A stretch of 64,000 nt of DNA from Tricholoma matsutake (lineage: Eukaryota > Basidiomycota > Agaricomycetes > Agaricales > Tricholomataceae): the NCBI GenBank assembly GCA_026075535.2, contig AP026543.1, positions 1,736,001 to 1,800,000 on the forward strand, in the 5' to 3' direction. Below are positions 53,532-64,000 of this stretch, piece after piece. The notes under the pieces were generated by a model. It saw only the letters and a list, made by a program, of their open reading frames with translations. It was not told where the DNA came from and searched no databases. Within the stretch, counting starts at the first letter, position 1. Each line of letters begins with the position of its first letter. A program made the translations under genes and the position numbers.

Positions 53532-54859
53532 TTACATAGCGATCCCAGATCTCCAGGTGCTGATGTTCCTGTCACGCTCCCGCTCCTTCTCAGCATGCCT
53601 CTCCGTGGACGCTTTCGAGTTACCCCAGAAAAATAACATTACATCGTGCTCGTCCCATCCTAGCTGCTCTGAGTCTACCTCTGTCACTGAACTCTTATTA
53701 TTAGCGTCTTGTCTTTGGCTTCTTTCAGTCCGGCCTTGCGCCAGCTTGTCGGTTGTTTTTGTACGATCGCTAACAGTTTTCAGTGATCCCATGGATGCAG
53801 GTACGGGTTCCTGCGGACGTGGAAGGCCGGGGCGATTGTTGAGAACAGCGTAGTTTCGACCCCATTGTTTCACAGCGGCCGCACCATAGTTATAGTGGAG
53901 TAGTATTTCAGCAGGTTTGGGTTTGTGAAGAGATGCGAAAGATGCATCACTGTTATTCGGGAAAAAATTAAAAAGGAATTCATCGCCAGCAACGAGCCAC
54001 TGAAGGGTGTATCGAGAGTCCGTGGGGTACCTAGCCTCGTTGGGAAGGACGCGGTTGTGTCGGGAGGGAACGTCGGAGATGCGGAGGATAGGATTGGGTG
54101 TCTGATGAGTGGCCGTAAGGATGCTGGTCTAGAGAAAAAGGTGCATACAAACCTTTAATATGACAGCCGCCCGAGAGTCGAAGTGAGGCGAATGGAGAGA
54201 ATTAGCACCAATAATACCATTCCTGATGTCGTTAATACTTTTCAAAGTGCCAAGTCTTCCTTCCCTATTGTGGGGCCGATTGTCGATGATGAGTTGTAAC
54301 CACTGGACAAATTATCAGCTCTGGGGCAACGCAAGAACGGAAAAGAGACGTGCCTCATCGCCTTTGCTAAAAGGAATTATGTGCATACCAACACCTGGCG
54401 GGAAACCGGTCCACACACAACGTCCCCCGTCTCGTTCAACCAATGCCTCTCGAAAATTCTCCCGGGTTGCGGTTGTTCCAGATGGTACTTGGCTGCGTAG
54501 CTTGATAACTTCCGGGTCAACAGCGTGGAAAAGGGCATCTGGTGTATGTTAGCTCTTGATCTATAAGAAAAAGGAAGAGGAAAACCTTGGTGAGCGACAG
54601 GCAACCTGTAGTGGTAAGTGCCCTGGTCGACCAAATTTCCGTTCAACTCGACTTGATGCCTTTGCTCATCCTGCAACGATCCTTCTACTCCTAGGACGCA
54701 CCATCCAAGATAACGAAGATACTTGCAAGGTCGGAGGCAGACGGTCTGGATGATGGCGACAGGTATTTCAAGGTAAAACGATTCATGCACCTGTTGAAAT
54801 AGAACAAGGTGGATGTGGCCTGCTAGCGGTGTAGGTCTTCGAGTATTTGCTGAGGACAT
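53532..54859 (-). CDS. HNH-nuclease-like protein (HNH_2 type)
   Basis: Four exons: 54859-54586, 54538-54354, 54302-54153, 54101-53532; 392 residues in one frame. The N-terminus (LAGHIHLVLFQQVHESFYLE, CLRPCKYLRYLGWCVLGVEG) and the centre (ALVERDGGRCVWTGFPPGVG, MHIIPFSKGDEWLQLIIDNR) match a family of Agaricomycete proteins with an HNH_2 domain; the His of HIIP is the catalytic position. C-terminal: VLPNEARYPTDSRYTLQWLV, ILLHYNYGAAAVKQWG, then a charged, disordered tail. The biological role of this family is unknown. The intron 54303-54353 has a GC donor: reading it with the next GT would bring a stop. The intron 54102-54152 ends at the second AG; the nearer AG would leave only 24 nt. The start at 54,859 is the first ATG of the frame. 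Confidence 0.8.
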
Positions 54860-54990
54860 CGATGATCGTGGCACATTGTAAGTTTGTTCGGAACACGGGA
54901 CTCGGACGGGACGCTTAATACTGGTAACTCAATGGTCTCTAGGCTGCGGATCGAACTCCTATCCTCAGCCCTCACCATCGCTTGAAGGTA
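54860..54990. promoter_or_regulatory. Divergent 131-bp region between HNH gene and hydrolase
   Basis: The two start codons face away from each other across 131 bp. No specific box recognised; listed because both promoters must lie here. Confidence 0.45.
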
Positions 54991-56814
54991 ATGATAGGCA
55001 ACAGCCTTCCAGAATACCTGTTCATTCGAACGAGCATCATAGCCCTTCGCCTCGTTGCACCAGCGAGTATTCTATACCTCGCAATCAGCGTCTGGAACGC
55101 TTTGTTTCCGATTTCACCGTGGCTTGGAATTGTTGCGATCGCTGAGGCAGGGTTCTTCTCGGTCTTCTATTTGCCAAGGAAGAAGCGTTTACAAGCGGTC
55201 TGCTTATTCTCATCATTGGTTGTTTGTTTCTCAAATACATTTAATTTCCAAAGCCTCCTTTACACCCTCCGCCTCCACTGACGAAAGCCCAACGTCAACA
55301 TTTTTTCGAGAAATGCTCATGCGACCTGGAACTCATCAACCGGTTGTTCGATTCCCCATACCCGAATGGATGGTTTTTGCCTCGAGATCAAGAATTTCAA
55401 CGTGAAGATGCCATCGATTGGCTTTTGTGGTCCTTGTTCGCTTGCGAAAGACAGCATGCGAAAGATGAATGGGCAGAGGAGCTGGATGGTTATATACACG
55501 CCATCGAGGGAATGATAGGACGGAAATTAAAAGATGGTCGGGGGAATGGAATAAAGAGTATGCGATTAACGCTGGATCGAGTCAAGGTTGTGCACAGACC
55601 TCTTATCTGGTATACGGTGAGCAGAATATCATGCAAAGCAATTCTAATTAATTAATTCTATCAGATTGTAGGATTAGTGGATACTTATTCGACGATTACG
55701 CTTTCATTTCTCGGATTCCAACACTTTTCTTCACCAGAATGGTTTCAAATGTTTCCTCCTCGACCTTTGCTATGTTTTATTTCTCAGCGTGCAGTGACGC
55801 TTGATCTTCCCTACTGGTATCGACCACATGCATCGAAATCAAAGCTTCCTATAATTTTCATTCATGGCATTGGAGTATGTTCTTCCATTCATCCATCTTC
55901 TAACCCACCACCCATTTATATTCTTTGTATAGATCGGATTATACACTTATATACCATTAATACGCGAAATCATCGCAATCGACCCTGATGTTGGCATCCT
56001 CCTTATCGAACTTCCCTTCATTACCATGCACATAACCTCCAGCCCTCCCCCGCCCCGCCTCTTCATCCTTAAAGCTCTCGATATGATACTCACTTCATTA
56101 CATATTTCCCGCTTCGTTCTAGCATCACATTCCTACGGGACTTTCATCAGCGCGTACCTCGTCCGTCCGCCTACCTCCCTCGACCCCGACGAAACCAAGC
56201 TACACCACACCCTAGCCTCCAAAGTCGCACATGCCCTCCTCATCGACCCCGTCCCAATCCTCCTGCACCTCCACCCCGTCGCATACAACTTCCTCTACCG
56301 CACCCCACGCACAGCCGCAGAATGGCAGCTATGGTACTTTGCGAGTAGTGACCCAGACGTCGCGCGCACGCTTCACAGAGCGTTCTTCTGGGAGGAAAGT
56401 TGTTTGTGGAAGGATGATCTTGTGCGGTTCGTGTGCAGTGAAGAGATGGATGTGGGTTGTAATGGCATTGGGAATGAGGATGGGAATGGGAACCTAAGCC
56501 GGAAGACAAGTCGTAATTTGGCGATATCGCTCGCGGGAAGTGACCAGATCGTCCCCGCAGAGACAGTGAGGAGGTACCTTATCGGCGAGCCGCAGCCGAG
56601 TGCGAGATGGATAGGGAGAGCTGTTCCTCATCAGTTTCGGTTTGACAAGATCGATGATGATGATGAGGGCGGTGGACCAGGGGAGAAAATAGCTCGAGAG
56701 AAGCTTGAGGTTCTGTTTTACCCTGAGCTAGACCATGCAATGGTTTTCGATACCAGGGAGAGGAGGGGGCCGATTTTGGATGTTCTGTTGCGGTTCGTGA
56801 GGGACTCGGATTAG
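54991..56814 (+). CDS. Alpha/beta hydrolase with N-terminal membrane anchor
   Basis: Four exons: 54991-55197, 55254-55616, 55665-55874, 55933-56814; 553 residues. Two hydrophobic stretches near the N-terminus (IIALRLVAPASILYLAISVW and LGIVAIAEAGFFSVFYL) predict membrane anchoring. The hydrolase fold starts at KLPIIFIHGIG (oxyanion HG) and the nucleophile elbow is FVLASHSYGTFISAY, i.e. S-H-S-Y-G. A C-terminal ELDHAMVF gives a candidate catalytic His, and SLAGSDQIVPAETV a candidate Asp. Substrate unknown (lipase or esterase-like). The first intron has a weak donor (GTCTGC), so that border is the least certain. Confidence 0.8.
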
Positions 56815-58387
56815 TTTGAGGAGGCGTACGTTGACAGTACCTAATTCGGACCCGATCCCAATTGTCTTCTGTGTCTATCAATTCTGCGCTTGGTCTCAGC
56901 ATCACAGAGTATACCTGATGTCTCCCATTGTCTATAGTATGTACCATGTACATACATACCATGGATCCGCCAGGATCCGCCCCGATGAATTATTTTACTT
57001 CCGTTCCGTCTGGTGCCCGAGCGAAACAGTGTTCGCTTGGGGGTTCATGAGGCCCCTCGGGTCTTGCATTTCATCTAAGTATGTAACAGTCAAGTTCTTT
57101 GCAATCATTCTACCTTTCGGCCTAATGCGGCCGGCTCTCCATGCTTGCCATCATAGGTAAGCTGTCGAGGTTACCGGTCGAACATGTCAGGTACGCGTTT
57201 CTCCTACTTATATATACAGGTGTCTATTTTGAAATTGTACATATTTTTGTGAATGGGAACTATGGGAAGTGACCATGAGGTCCCCCCCCTGGCAGCCCCT
57301 GGCACATGGGGAATGTTTTTCCAAGAAAGGGGAGGAAAGGAGGGAGATTGCATCAGACGACCACTTTTTGTCGGAAATTTCCGGATGGCATTATAACCTC
57401 ACCTAGATTATATGTGGATTATCACTCCCTCTCAGCTAGTATACTGGGCCCTAATGTGGAAAATCTATTACCTACATATGTAAACTACATTATTGAACTG
57501 AACCCGAGACTTGGTAGCTAGCTTAACATCAGTTCTGAGTGTCGATTTTAATGGGTTATGGCGGTTACGTGGGTCACGTGGGTCATATTAGGTTATACTG
57601 CATTACATAATTTTGTGACATTGTTAGGATCAATTGCTCCCGTAATTTCCAAAGTGCTGGCGAGATCGCTATACCTCGAAAACTATATAGCTATACTTAG
57701 TCATACATCCCTTGGTCCGGGAATGTTCAGCGATGCCTATATGTATCATTCAGGGCTTGACATGAGTTAGGAATGGATCTTGATTTTCTTACTATGGTAT
57801 TGTCAAACACTTTTATGAAGCGATTATACTTACTTTGTAAGTATGTAGTATAGTGTCGTGTGGATCTTTGCCGCGCCGGTACCTGTCTGACAAAACGGAA
57901 CATTACCTGATCTCCATTTTTACTCCGCGTTTTCTCATTGTTTTGAAACGCGGTATGTATGAACCGGCGTCGGGATTGTCGGAAAAAAATCGTCGTCAAA
58001 ATTTTCAATGATTTGAGAGCTTCGGAGATGAAAAAAAAAGTAGAGGAACCGGCGCGAGGCTCTGCCACACTAATCCGACTTACACCATAATGTTTCACGT
58101 TCAATCTCAAGGAATTTCCTAACGCGTATCAAGTCAATTATTAAACAACGAATTACGCGCGTTACAATGGGGTGAAGAAAGCAGCGAGAGAATATTGTGA
58201 GAATAATTATTATGTATGATGGTGACATTGGGGAAATTGGTACATCGTACGTAGTGCAGTTCGCAACAGCATCGAACTGTCCAGTACATTCAGACAACCA
58301 CCTGTTCTTTCTCCTCCAAGTAAGCACCGCCCTGTAAGTGAAGAACGATTATTAAGTGCCAAGTTCAAGTTCAACGAAAGGCCCTTG
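56815..58387. other. Intergenic region, 3' side of hydrolase and of transporter
   Basis: Convergent genes flank 1.57 kb without a supported gene. A direct repeat of ACGTGGGTC at 57,567-57,575 and 57,576-57,584 creates a GTCACGTG-type E-box, possibly a binding site, but it is far from any start codon. Confidence 0.5.
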
Positions 58388-61092
58388 CTACGTTACCTTC
58401 TTCTTCTGGACGTACGTCTCGCCCTCTTGCAGCATTTGTCGGCGGTACTTGTCGGAATTGATAACTTGAATAATACACACAATTCAAACAGTGCTCGGAA
58501 AAAAAACTCGGAGGGTAATAACACGTACTCGACGACTCGCGGTACAGAATATCGATTTGTTCGAGAGAAAGTCCTTTTGTTTCGGGGATGAAGAGGTAAC
58601 TGTACACATTGAGGGGTCAACGATTTACACCAAACAGTTTAGAATGCAAGAAACGCACGTGAAGATGAAGCACCCAAGACATGTCGAGCCCCAGATGAAG
58701 AACACTTTCACGCCCAAGTTGGCAGTTTTGACACCGTTGATACCAGTGGTCGTAGGGTCAACAAGGTATGGAGTAGCGTATCCTAGAGTAAACATTCCGT
58801 GAATGAGCAGGGGTCAGGCGGTTTGGAATAGTTCCTTCATACCGATGCCGAAATTCCACAACCAGTTGCTAGCCACACTAAGCGACATGCCCTTTGCACG
58901 GATATTGAGAGGCTGTGAAGAAAAATCTCAGAGCCTGGGCGATGGCAAGTTCACAAAGGTGGTGCAACTTACGAAGATTTCTCCGGTGATAACCCAGACG
59001 ACTGGACCCCATGAGATAGCGTAAAATGCAATATAGCTGATGGGGAGGGAAATAGGTTGAGCATGTTGAGACGATGCATACAGGCCAAGCAAGAACTCTT
59101 ACATGCAGACGAAAGCAATCAGGACGCGCTGCGCAGCCAAGTTCACTGCTCCGCCGGATTGAATGTGCCCAGCAGTAACGCCAACCTATCATTGAGGAGC
59201 AAATAAGGAAAAAGGACAAAAGAGTCGATGCAGGCAACTCACAATGGCGACGATAAACTCGGAGATACACATACCAACAGCACCAATGAGCAACAAGCGT
59301 CGACGACCCACTCTGTCGATCAACTGAACTCCAACGATGGTAGTGGCAGTGTTGACGACGTCAGCAATGATCCTATGGTATACTATTGAAATGCGAACTC
59401 ATCAAGCTTGAGAGCGACGACATACGTGATAATGAAAGGGTTGCTGATTCCAGCTTGCTTAAAGAAGGTCTGGGAAATGGTTCAGAATGCTGATAGGTAC
59501 GGGAAATTGTATGGACTCACAGTTCCGTAATAGACTAAGGGTAGAGAAAGAGAGTGAAGCTTAGAGAAAAGGCATCAGTGAATAGTACTTACAGATGAAG
59601 TTAATTCCAGTTAGTTGTTGCCACTGTAATGGAATTATACTGAGTGCTAATATATCACTATAACACAAGAGAACCCACCGCTTGCAAACAAATACCAGTC
59701 CACGTTCGGAGACCGTTCTTTGCGTCGGTATTCCTGAAGCAGTCTGGCTACCAGTTAGCTCACATTCATAGTAAGGCACTGAAACCATACCAAGGTAGGA
59801 GCCTTGCCCTATCGCGCGGTCAGCTTCCAAAGCGGTCGCAATTTCATCGAGTTCGAGTTCAACTTCGGAAGACTCCGCAGGCATAGTCATAAGGCGAGCC
59901 AAGGCATTCCTGGCTGCATCCTCATTGCCTTTCTGCAAAAGGAATCGTGGACTCTCGGGAAGAAGGAGCTAGAGTAGAATTAGCATGACGCTACGTCCTT
60001 TCAGAGAAACTCTGCTTACCAGACCACCGCTAAGAACTCCAGCCCATGCGAATTGGACAGCAATGGGAGCCTAGAGTTATTTCAAGTAAGCATCCAGCAC
60101 ATCATCTTCTCCAGATATTCAACATACCCTCCACGCAGTATGGGTCTCCTGTCCTTTGGTAGAATTCAGAACGACTGCCGCAAGCAATGCTCCGATAGTG
60201 ACTAGGTAGAGAGATGGAAGTAAGAGGGAAACGAGTACAAGTTATAGTAGGCACTCACTTGCGAGCTGATAAAGACCAACAATCATTCCACGGAGACTTT
60301 TCGGTGCGCACTACATAACGTTGAAGGTCAGATAGGAAATATCGATGTAGACCGGAGACCTACCTCAGACTGATACATGGGGATCAAACATGAGACGAGT
60401 CCCTGGTCGCGTCCGTCGTTAGCTATCAGAAGCAGAATTACACGATTTGCAGCATACCACACCGAAACCGGCGATAACTAATATCAGTTGTTCATAAGTA
60501 GATGGTCAATAAAGAAGGTACATTTGAACATGCCACGTCCAATCACGAAAGCCGACCAGTGTGTATCCAGTTGTAAACCGACTCCGAGGCAGAAAACACC
60601 ACAAGAAGCAATGATACCCCATTTTCGACCAACTCGGTCAGCCATAGGGAAGGCTAGCAAGGCGCCAAAGAATGTTCCAGCGGAAAGGATTGACACCTTT
60701 GATATCAGTCCAGTCAACGTGACATCGAAAAGACAGGAAGTTTACATACGACAAGACTTTTATGATTTGTGGGAAGGTAATATTTTAGAGGGGTCGTCAG
60801 GGTAGGTTCATATGTGCCGAATGTGCGCAACCAGTCATCCATGGCGATGACACCTCCGATGGTACCAGTATCATAACTGTACAAATATATTGTCAGCGAC
60901 GAGACGACGACCAACTCATCAGTGAGGACGCACCCGAATAGAATGCCACCAAAGGCTGAACGGCAACGACATATCAGTGTGAGCACTCAAGAATTAGGAG
61001 AGAGAAGTACCCGCAAATGCGGACATCACTATCGCCCAGAATAACGATCCTGTGGCAACGCCAGCTCCACTTCCTCCAGGTCCGCCAGCCAT
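58388..61092 (-). CDS. Sugar transporter of the MFS sugar-porter family
   Basis: Reconstructed with 21 exons: 61092-61011, 60955-60934, 60876-60750, 60696-60522, 60477-60458, 60402-60364, 60310-60259, 60201-60128, 60070-60020, 59968-59791, 59743-59679, 59623-59593, 59534-59521, 59469-59426, 59372-59243, 59185-59103, 59036-58973, 58912-58843, 58782-58659, 58599-58529, 58464-58388. They sum to 1593 nt, 530 residues, the normal length. Family motifs: FGYDTGTIGGVIAM, FPMADRVGRKWGI, RFLLQKGNED after LLLPESP, WQQLTGINFIFYYGTTFFKQ, LIDRVGRRRLLLIG, PETKGLSLEQID. Such proteins carry hexoses across the plasma membrane with or without protons; the exact sugar is not deducible. All introns are 44-66 bp; exons of 14, 20 and 22 nt are unusual. 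Confidence 0.92.
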
Positions 61093-64000
61093 TGTGAAAA
61101 GTCGATGAGAAACGGTTAGGCGTACGTGTACAACGACGGAGGTCGATGAGAGGGTGATGGAAAACCTTGAGAATCAAGGTGATGATAGCCCGTTTTATGA
61201 AGCTCGGCTTTTGGCGGCTTAGGCCAGACAGACAAGTACGTGTGGAAGGACAACAGGCCATCAAAAAAAGTTTGAGCATGTGTTCAAGGTCCAATTTGGC
61301 AACATCCTGATGCGCAAGGCCGTGAGACCTCATGCATCAAATACATAAACATCGGTTTCAGACCTCGCATGAGGGGCTACATACCTATCATGGACCACCG
61401 ACGACATATTTCGGTATGGTCGCACCCATTTAGTGCTGCACCCAGGGCTAGCCATCCTTGGATCGGACGGTATGATAATTAGGTTACCATTGACAGCTCT
61501 TCGATTGTTCAACTTTCTACCGGTTGCCATATCGAGAATATTGGGTGGATAAGTTCTGGACCCTTTTCCCCGACTTCCGAAATATTTTCATGATCATGGG
61601 GGTGGGGTCGTATACGAAGGCACGCTGTGAGATCGAGATCATTTGGAAATGGCTGTGATGATGAGCCAGGACCCCGCTTCTATGTACATTAGCCGAATCT
61701 GTACAGAACCTGCGACTTTTAGCCTGCAGGAGAACGAGGAAGAGCTCGAGCAAGGACCTGTCCGAACAGAGATTTGGTAAGTCGCGCGAGAATTTTCTGG
61801 CATTCAAGAATGGGCGAAAATTTTCGACCGCATCAACCGGAAGCTTCCTCATTTGGCAACGCCGTTGAATTCAGCTAGGTCCGAACGGAGAGAAACGACA
61901 GCAGAAATCCCCCAAATTTATCCCCACAATATTCGCGGGAATAGAACCTTTTCGGCGGATCTGGTCTTCGTAGACGGGGTCGGGGTCCTTGGATGCAGCT
62001 ATGCTGCGGGGTCATGCATCATGTGGGTACGGTTGCTCGCACGGATTGCAGGGCAAAGCTTGTGAAATAAATAATCGCACACATCGACGCCGGACAGCCG
62101 GACATGTACTTAACCGCACTCTGACACTGTCACTCCGAGACGGATACACTTTGGATACACCAGCATCGACCGTTCTGTCTAGTAAGTAATGACCTAGTCG
62201 AAACTTTCTATGCCAACCACTGTAGTTTAGCATACCGCAGATTTCGACTTGCCTGTCGAGTTTTGGATCCGATCCGGATATTTTCTTTGCCAGGCAACGG
62301 CAACCGATGCCACTCTGATACCCCACTCGGGACGGATTAATATTATTCTTTTACCTGTCACCCCGGAGAGTCTAACGAAAAGGCCTGAATGTAGCAAGGA
62401 AACCTCTTTTCTGTCCGTCGATCGTAGCGATCGCTTGCGATGGAGTTTGTGTACGAGGATATCCGTCCATAGATCCAAAGAGGTTTATCGCAGAATCTGA
62501 AGTCATCGGCGGAGCGAGGACCAGATGACATGGGAGGGTTGGAAGGGTTGGAAAGCATGTAACTAAAGCTTTCTTCCGCCATCCACGCTTCCCGAACATC
62601 ATGAATCATTCTTGAATTGTTTCTCAATATATCCCTTCCTCCGTTGTCAGTGGCACACTCTATGTTTAAGCAGTCACAGTGATTCTTCGTGTTGGTGCTC
62701 CGATCGCCAAATCGAGTAGTACGAATACATCCTGGACTATGTTCTAACATGGTCTTATCCTGAACTCCATGCATCTCTGCTACAGCTAACGTGTTCGAGC
62801 ATTCTAGAAAACGCTTTGAGAACGAGTGGTTATTTCGTACAACTATCCCATTGAACACGTAACAGCGTCGTCTCATTCCCTCCAAACCACTAGCTCCGTA
62901 TCCCCGCCTCGCCGGAGAGTACATCGGGAAATTCAAAACTACGCACGAGACGGGTCAGGGGTAGCCGCTCAGCGGGATCACACGTCCGGAATCATCCAAA
63001 CTGAAGTCATTTCTCGATCTTCACAAGGGTTACATTCCCGTCCCTCGAACACATCGTTTTACACGGAGATTGGTCATTGATTTTGGATCACCTGTACCAC
63101 GCTCTGTAAGTGGAAAATCTGACAGTGACTCGATCGCGCGGATTCTGACGTGTGGACGATCGGAATGCGACCGAGTCCCGATGTCTTCTTCATCACTTAG
63201 AAGCCTCTGCTGCTGACTCAAAATGTGGAGTAGCAGAAACCGAGGCCACGAAGAAGTGGTCCCATCGTTTGATAGAGGAGCGGAGAGGCTGATAGTGTGA
63301 AAAAGATTGGCAAAGCCACACAGGGATGATGAGAGGAGGAAGCAAGGATGCTGAATGAGACTGTTTCACATGCTCATCCTTCTTCAACACAGCCTCGGCT
63401 ACTAAACAGTAGCACCGAAGACGGTACATGAGCAGCACTGCAAGTGGAAGGCAAAGCCTTAGTTGATAAAGAGTGTGGGAACACATTTGATAGGCTGAAA
63501 AAGCTCCTTACCCTGGAACCCGCATTTGCAACGAGAGTATGACTCGCGACTCCTATTCAATTTGAGAGCGGCAACTTTTCGTTTCGTTGTCTCGTTCTTT
63601 CGTAGTGACGAAGTGGTAAGATTTGACAAATTTGACGGACATGGCAAGATAGTTGAGAAAACTTGCATATGACTACACCGAGACTCTGGAACGGTCGGCT
63701 ATCATAGGCTGAGGAAGGAAGGGATTCCATCTATATATGAGATGGGGTATTTCCAGTGCGTTCCCGCTGTGAGAACGATCTATTCTGATCATGGGAGTGC
63801 ATTACGCCCAAGGGTCTCAAGCACGAGGTTTAGAGATCGTGGCTAGATAGAAGGATCTCAAGTGAATGGGCTCGATAGCGGTGTTATGAGCAAGGGTGCC
63901 GGTGTCTCTCTAGCCTGCCGAGAGACCACCGGCAACCGGCGTCCAGCCGAACGACAACGACAGCGCATTGATCATTTCGAACCCACTTCTCCTTTACCAT
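61093..64000. other. Right end of window, no gene assigned
   Basis: The first kilobase is the upstream region of the transporter. A minus frame at 62,358-62,924 is open for 188 codons from its first ATG (MYSPARRGYG..), but its composition, lack of a domain and absence of intron signals give no support for a gene. The remaining frames are short. Confidence 0.4.

Noticed and set aside
54129..54152. 24-nt intron in the HNH gene
   Set aside because: Too short for splicing; the next AG gives a 51-nt intron and restores family similarity (ILK-TPNPILR).
62358..62924. 188-codon frame as a gene
   Set aside because: No recognised domain, no clear promoter or intron signals; could be chance in GC-balanced DNA.

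Overview
The window reads as nuclear DNA of a basidiomycete fungus, most likely an Agaricomycete. The right half carries intron-dense genes (introns of about 44-66 bp with GT..AG borders) whose products are typical of that group: a myosin-motor chitin synthase with a C-terminal DEK domain, a COPI beta-prime subunit, an HNH_2-type protein, FtsJ-like methyltransferases, a NACHT NTPase and a sugar porter. No bacterial-style operons or ribosome binding sites are present.

Positions 1 to about 32,000 are a nested graveyard of transposons with almost no intact genes. From the left: an internally deleted Ty1/copia element (gag fused to the integrase tail) with a 164-bp LTR and an anticodon-arm type primer site; a second decayed copia RT/RNase H; a partial TIR element; a complete Ty3/gypsy chromovirus A (6264-14255, LTRs plus GTTTT target duplication) interrupted by TIR element 1; a different gypsy lineage D (about 15,700-20,422) interrupted by TIR element 3 and by an LTR-like block with a strange array of hairpins; gypsy B (20,423-28,047), sister of A, interrupted by an LTR-like insertion and by a 753-bp hAT-like MITE; and fragment C, a gypsy pol piece in the opposite orientation sealed between two inverted LTR arms. 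The coding frames are broken mainly by TGA codons where arginine CGA is expected, which points to CpG methylation decay. A and B show a 10-nt match between the primer site and the inferred RNA 5' end, as in self-priming Tf1/sushi elements.

Positions about 33,050-35,506 are a 71-bp satellite of some 35 units in which one four-base pocket varies among a few discrete words.

From about 35,900 the composition changes (CpG becomes common) and single-copy genes begin: NACHT NTPase (-), class V-type chitin synthase (-), SEC27/COPI beta-prime (+, head to head with the synthase), two tandem FtsJ-like paralogues (-), an HNH protein (-) head to head with an alpha/beta hydrolase (+), and a 21-exon sugar transporter (-). 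The last 2.9 kb holds nothing I can assign. The genes do not form one pathway: the chitin synthase and transporter act at membranes and wall, SEC27 in Golgi traffic, the FtsJ pair presumably on RNA, and the NACHT protein presumably in signalling.

The most novel-looking structures are (1) a family of TIR elements carrying tRNA-like pol III box A/box B modules near both ends pointing outward, (2) the phased array of six hairpins with constant loop and covarying stems, and (3) the satellite with a word-like variable pocket.
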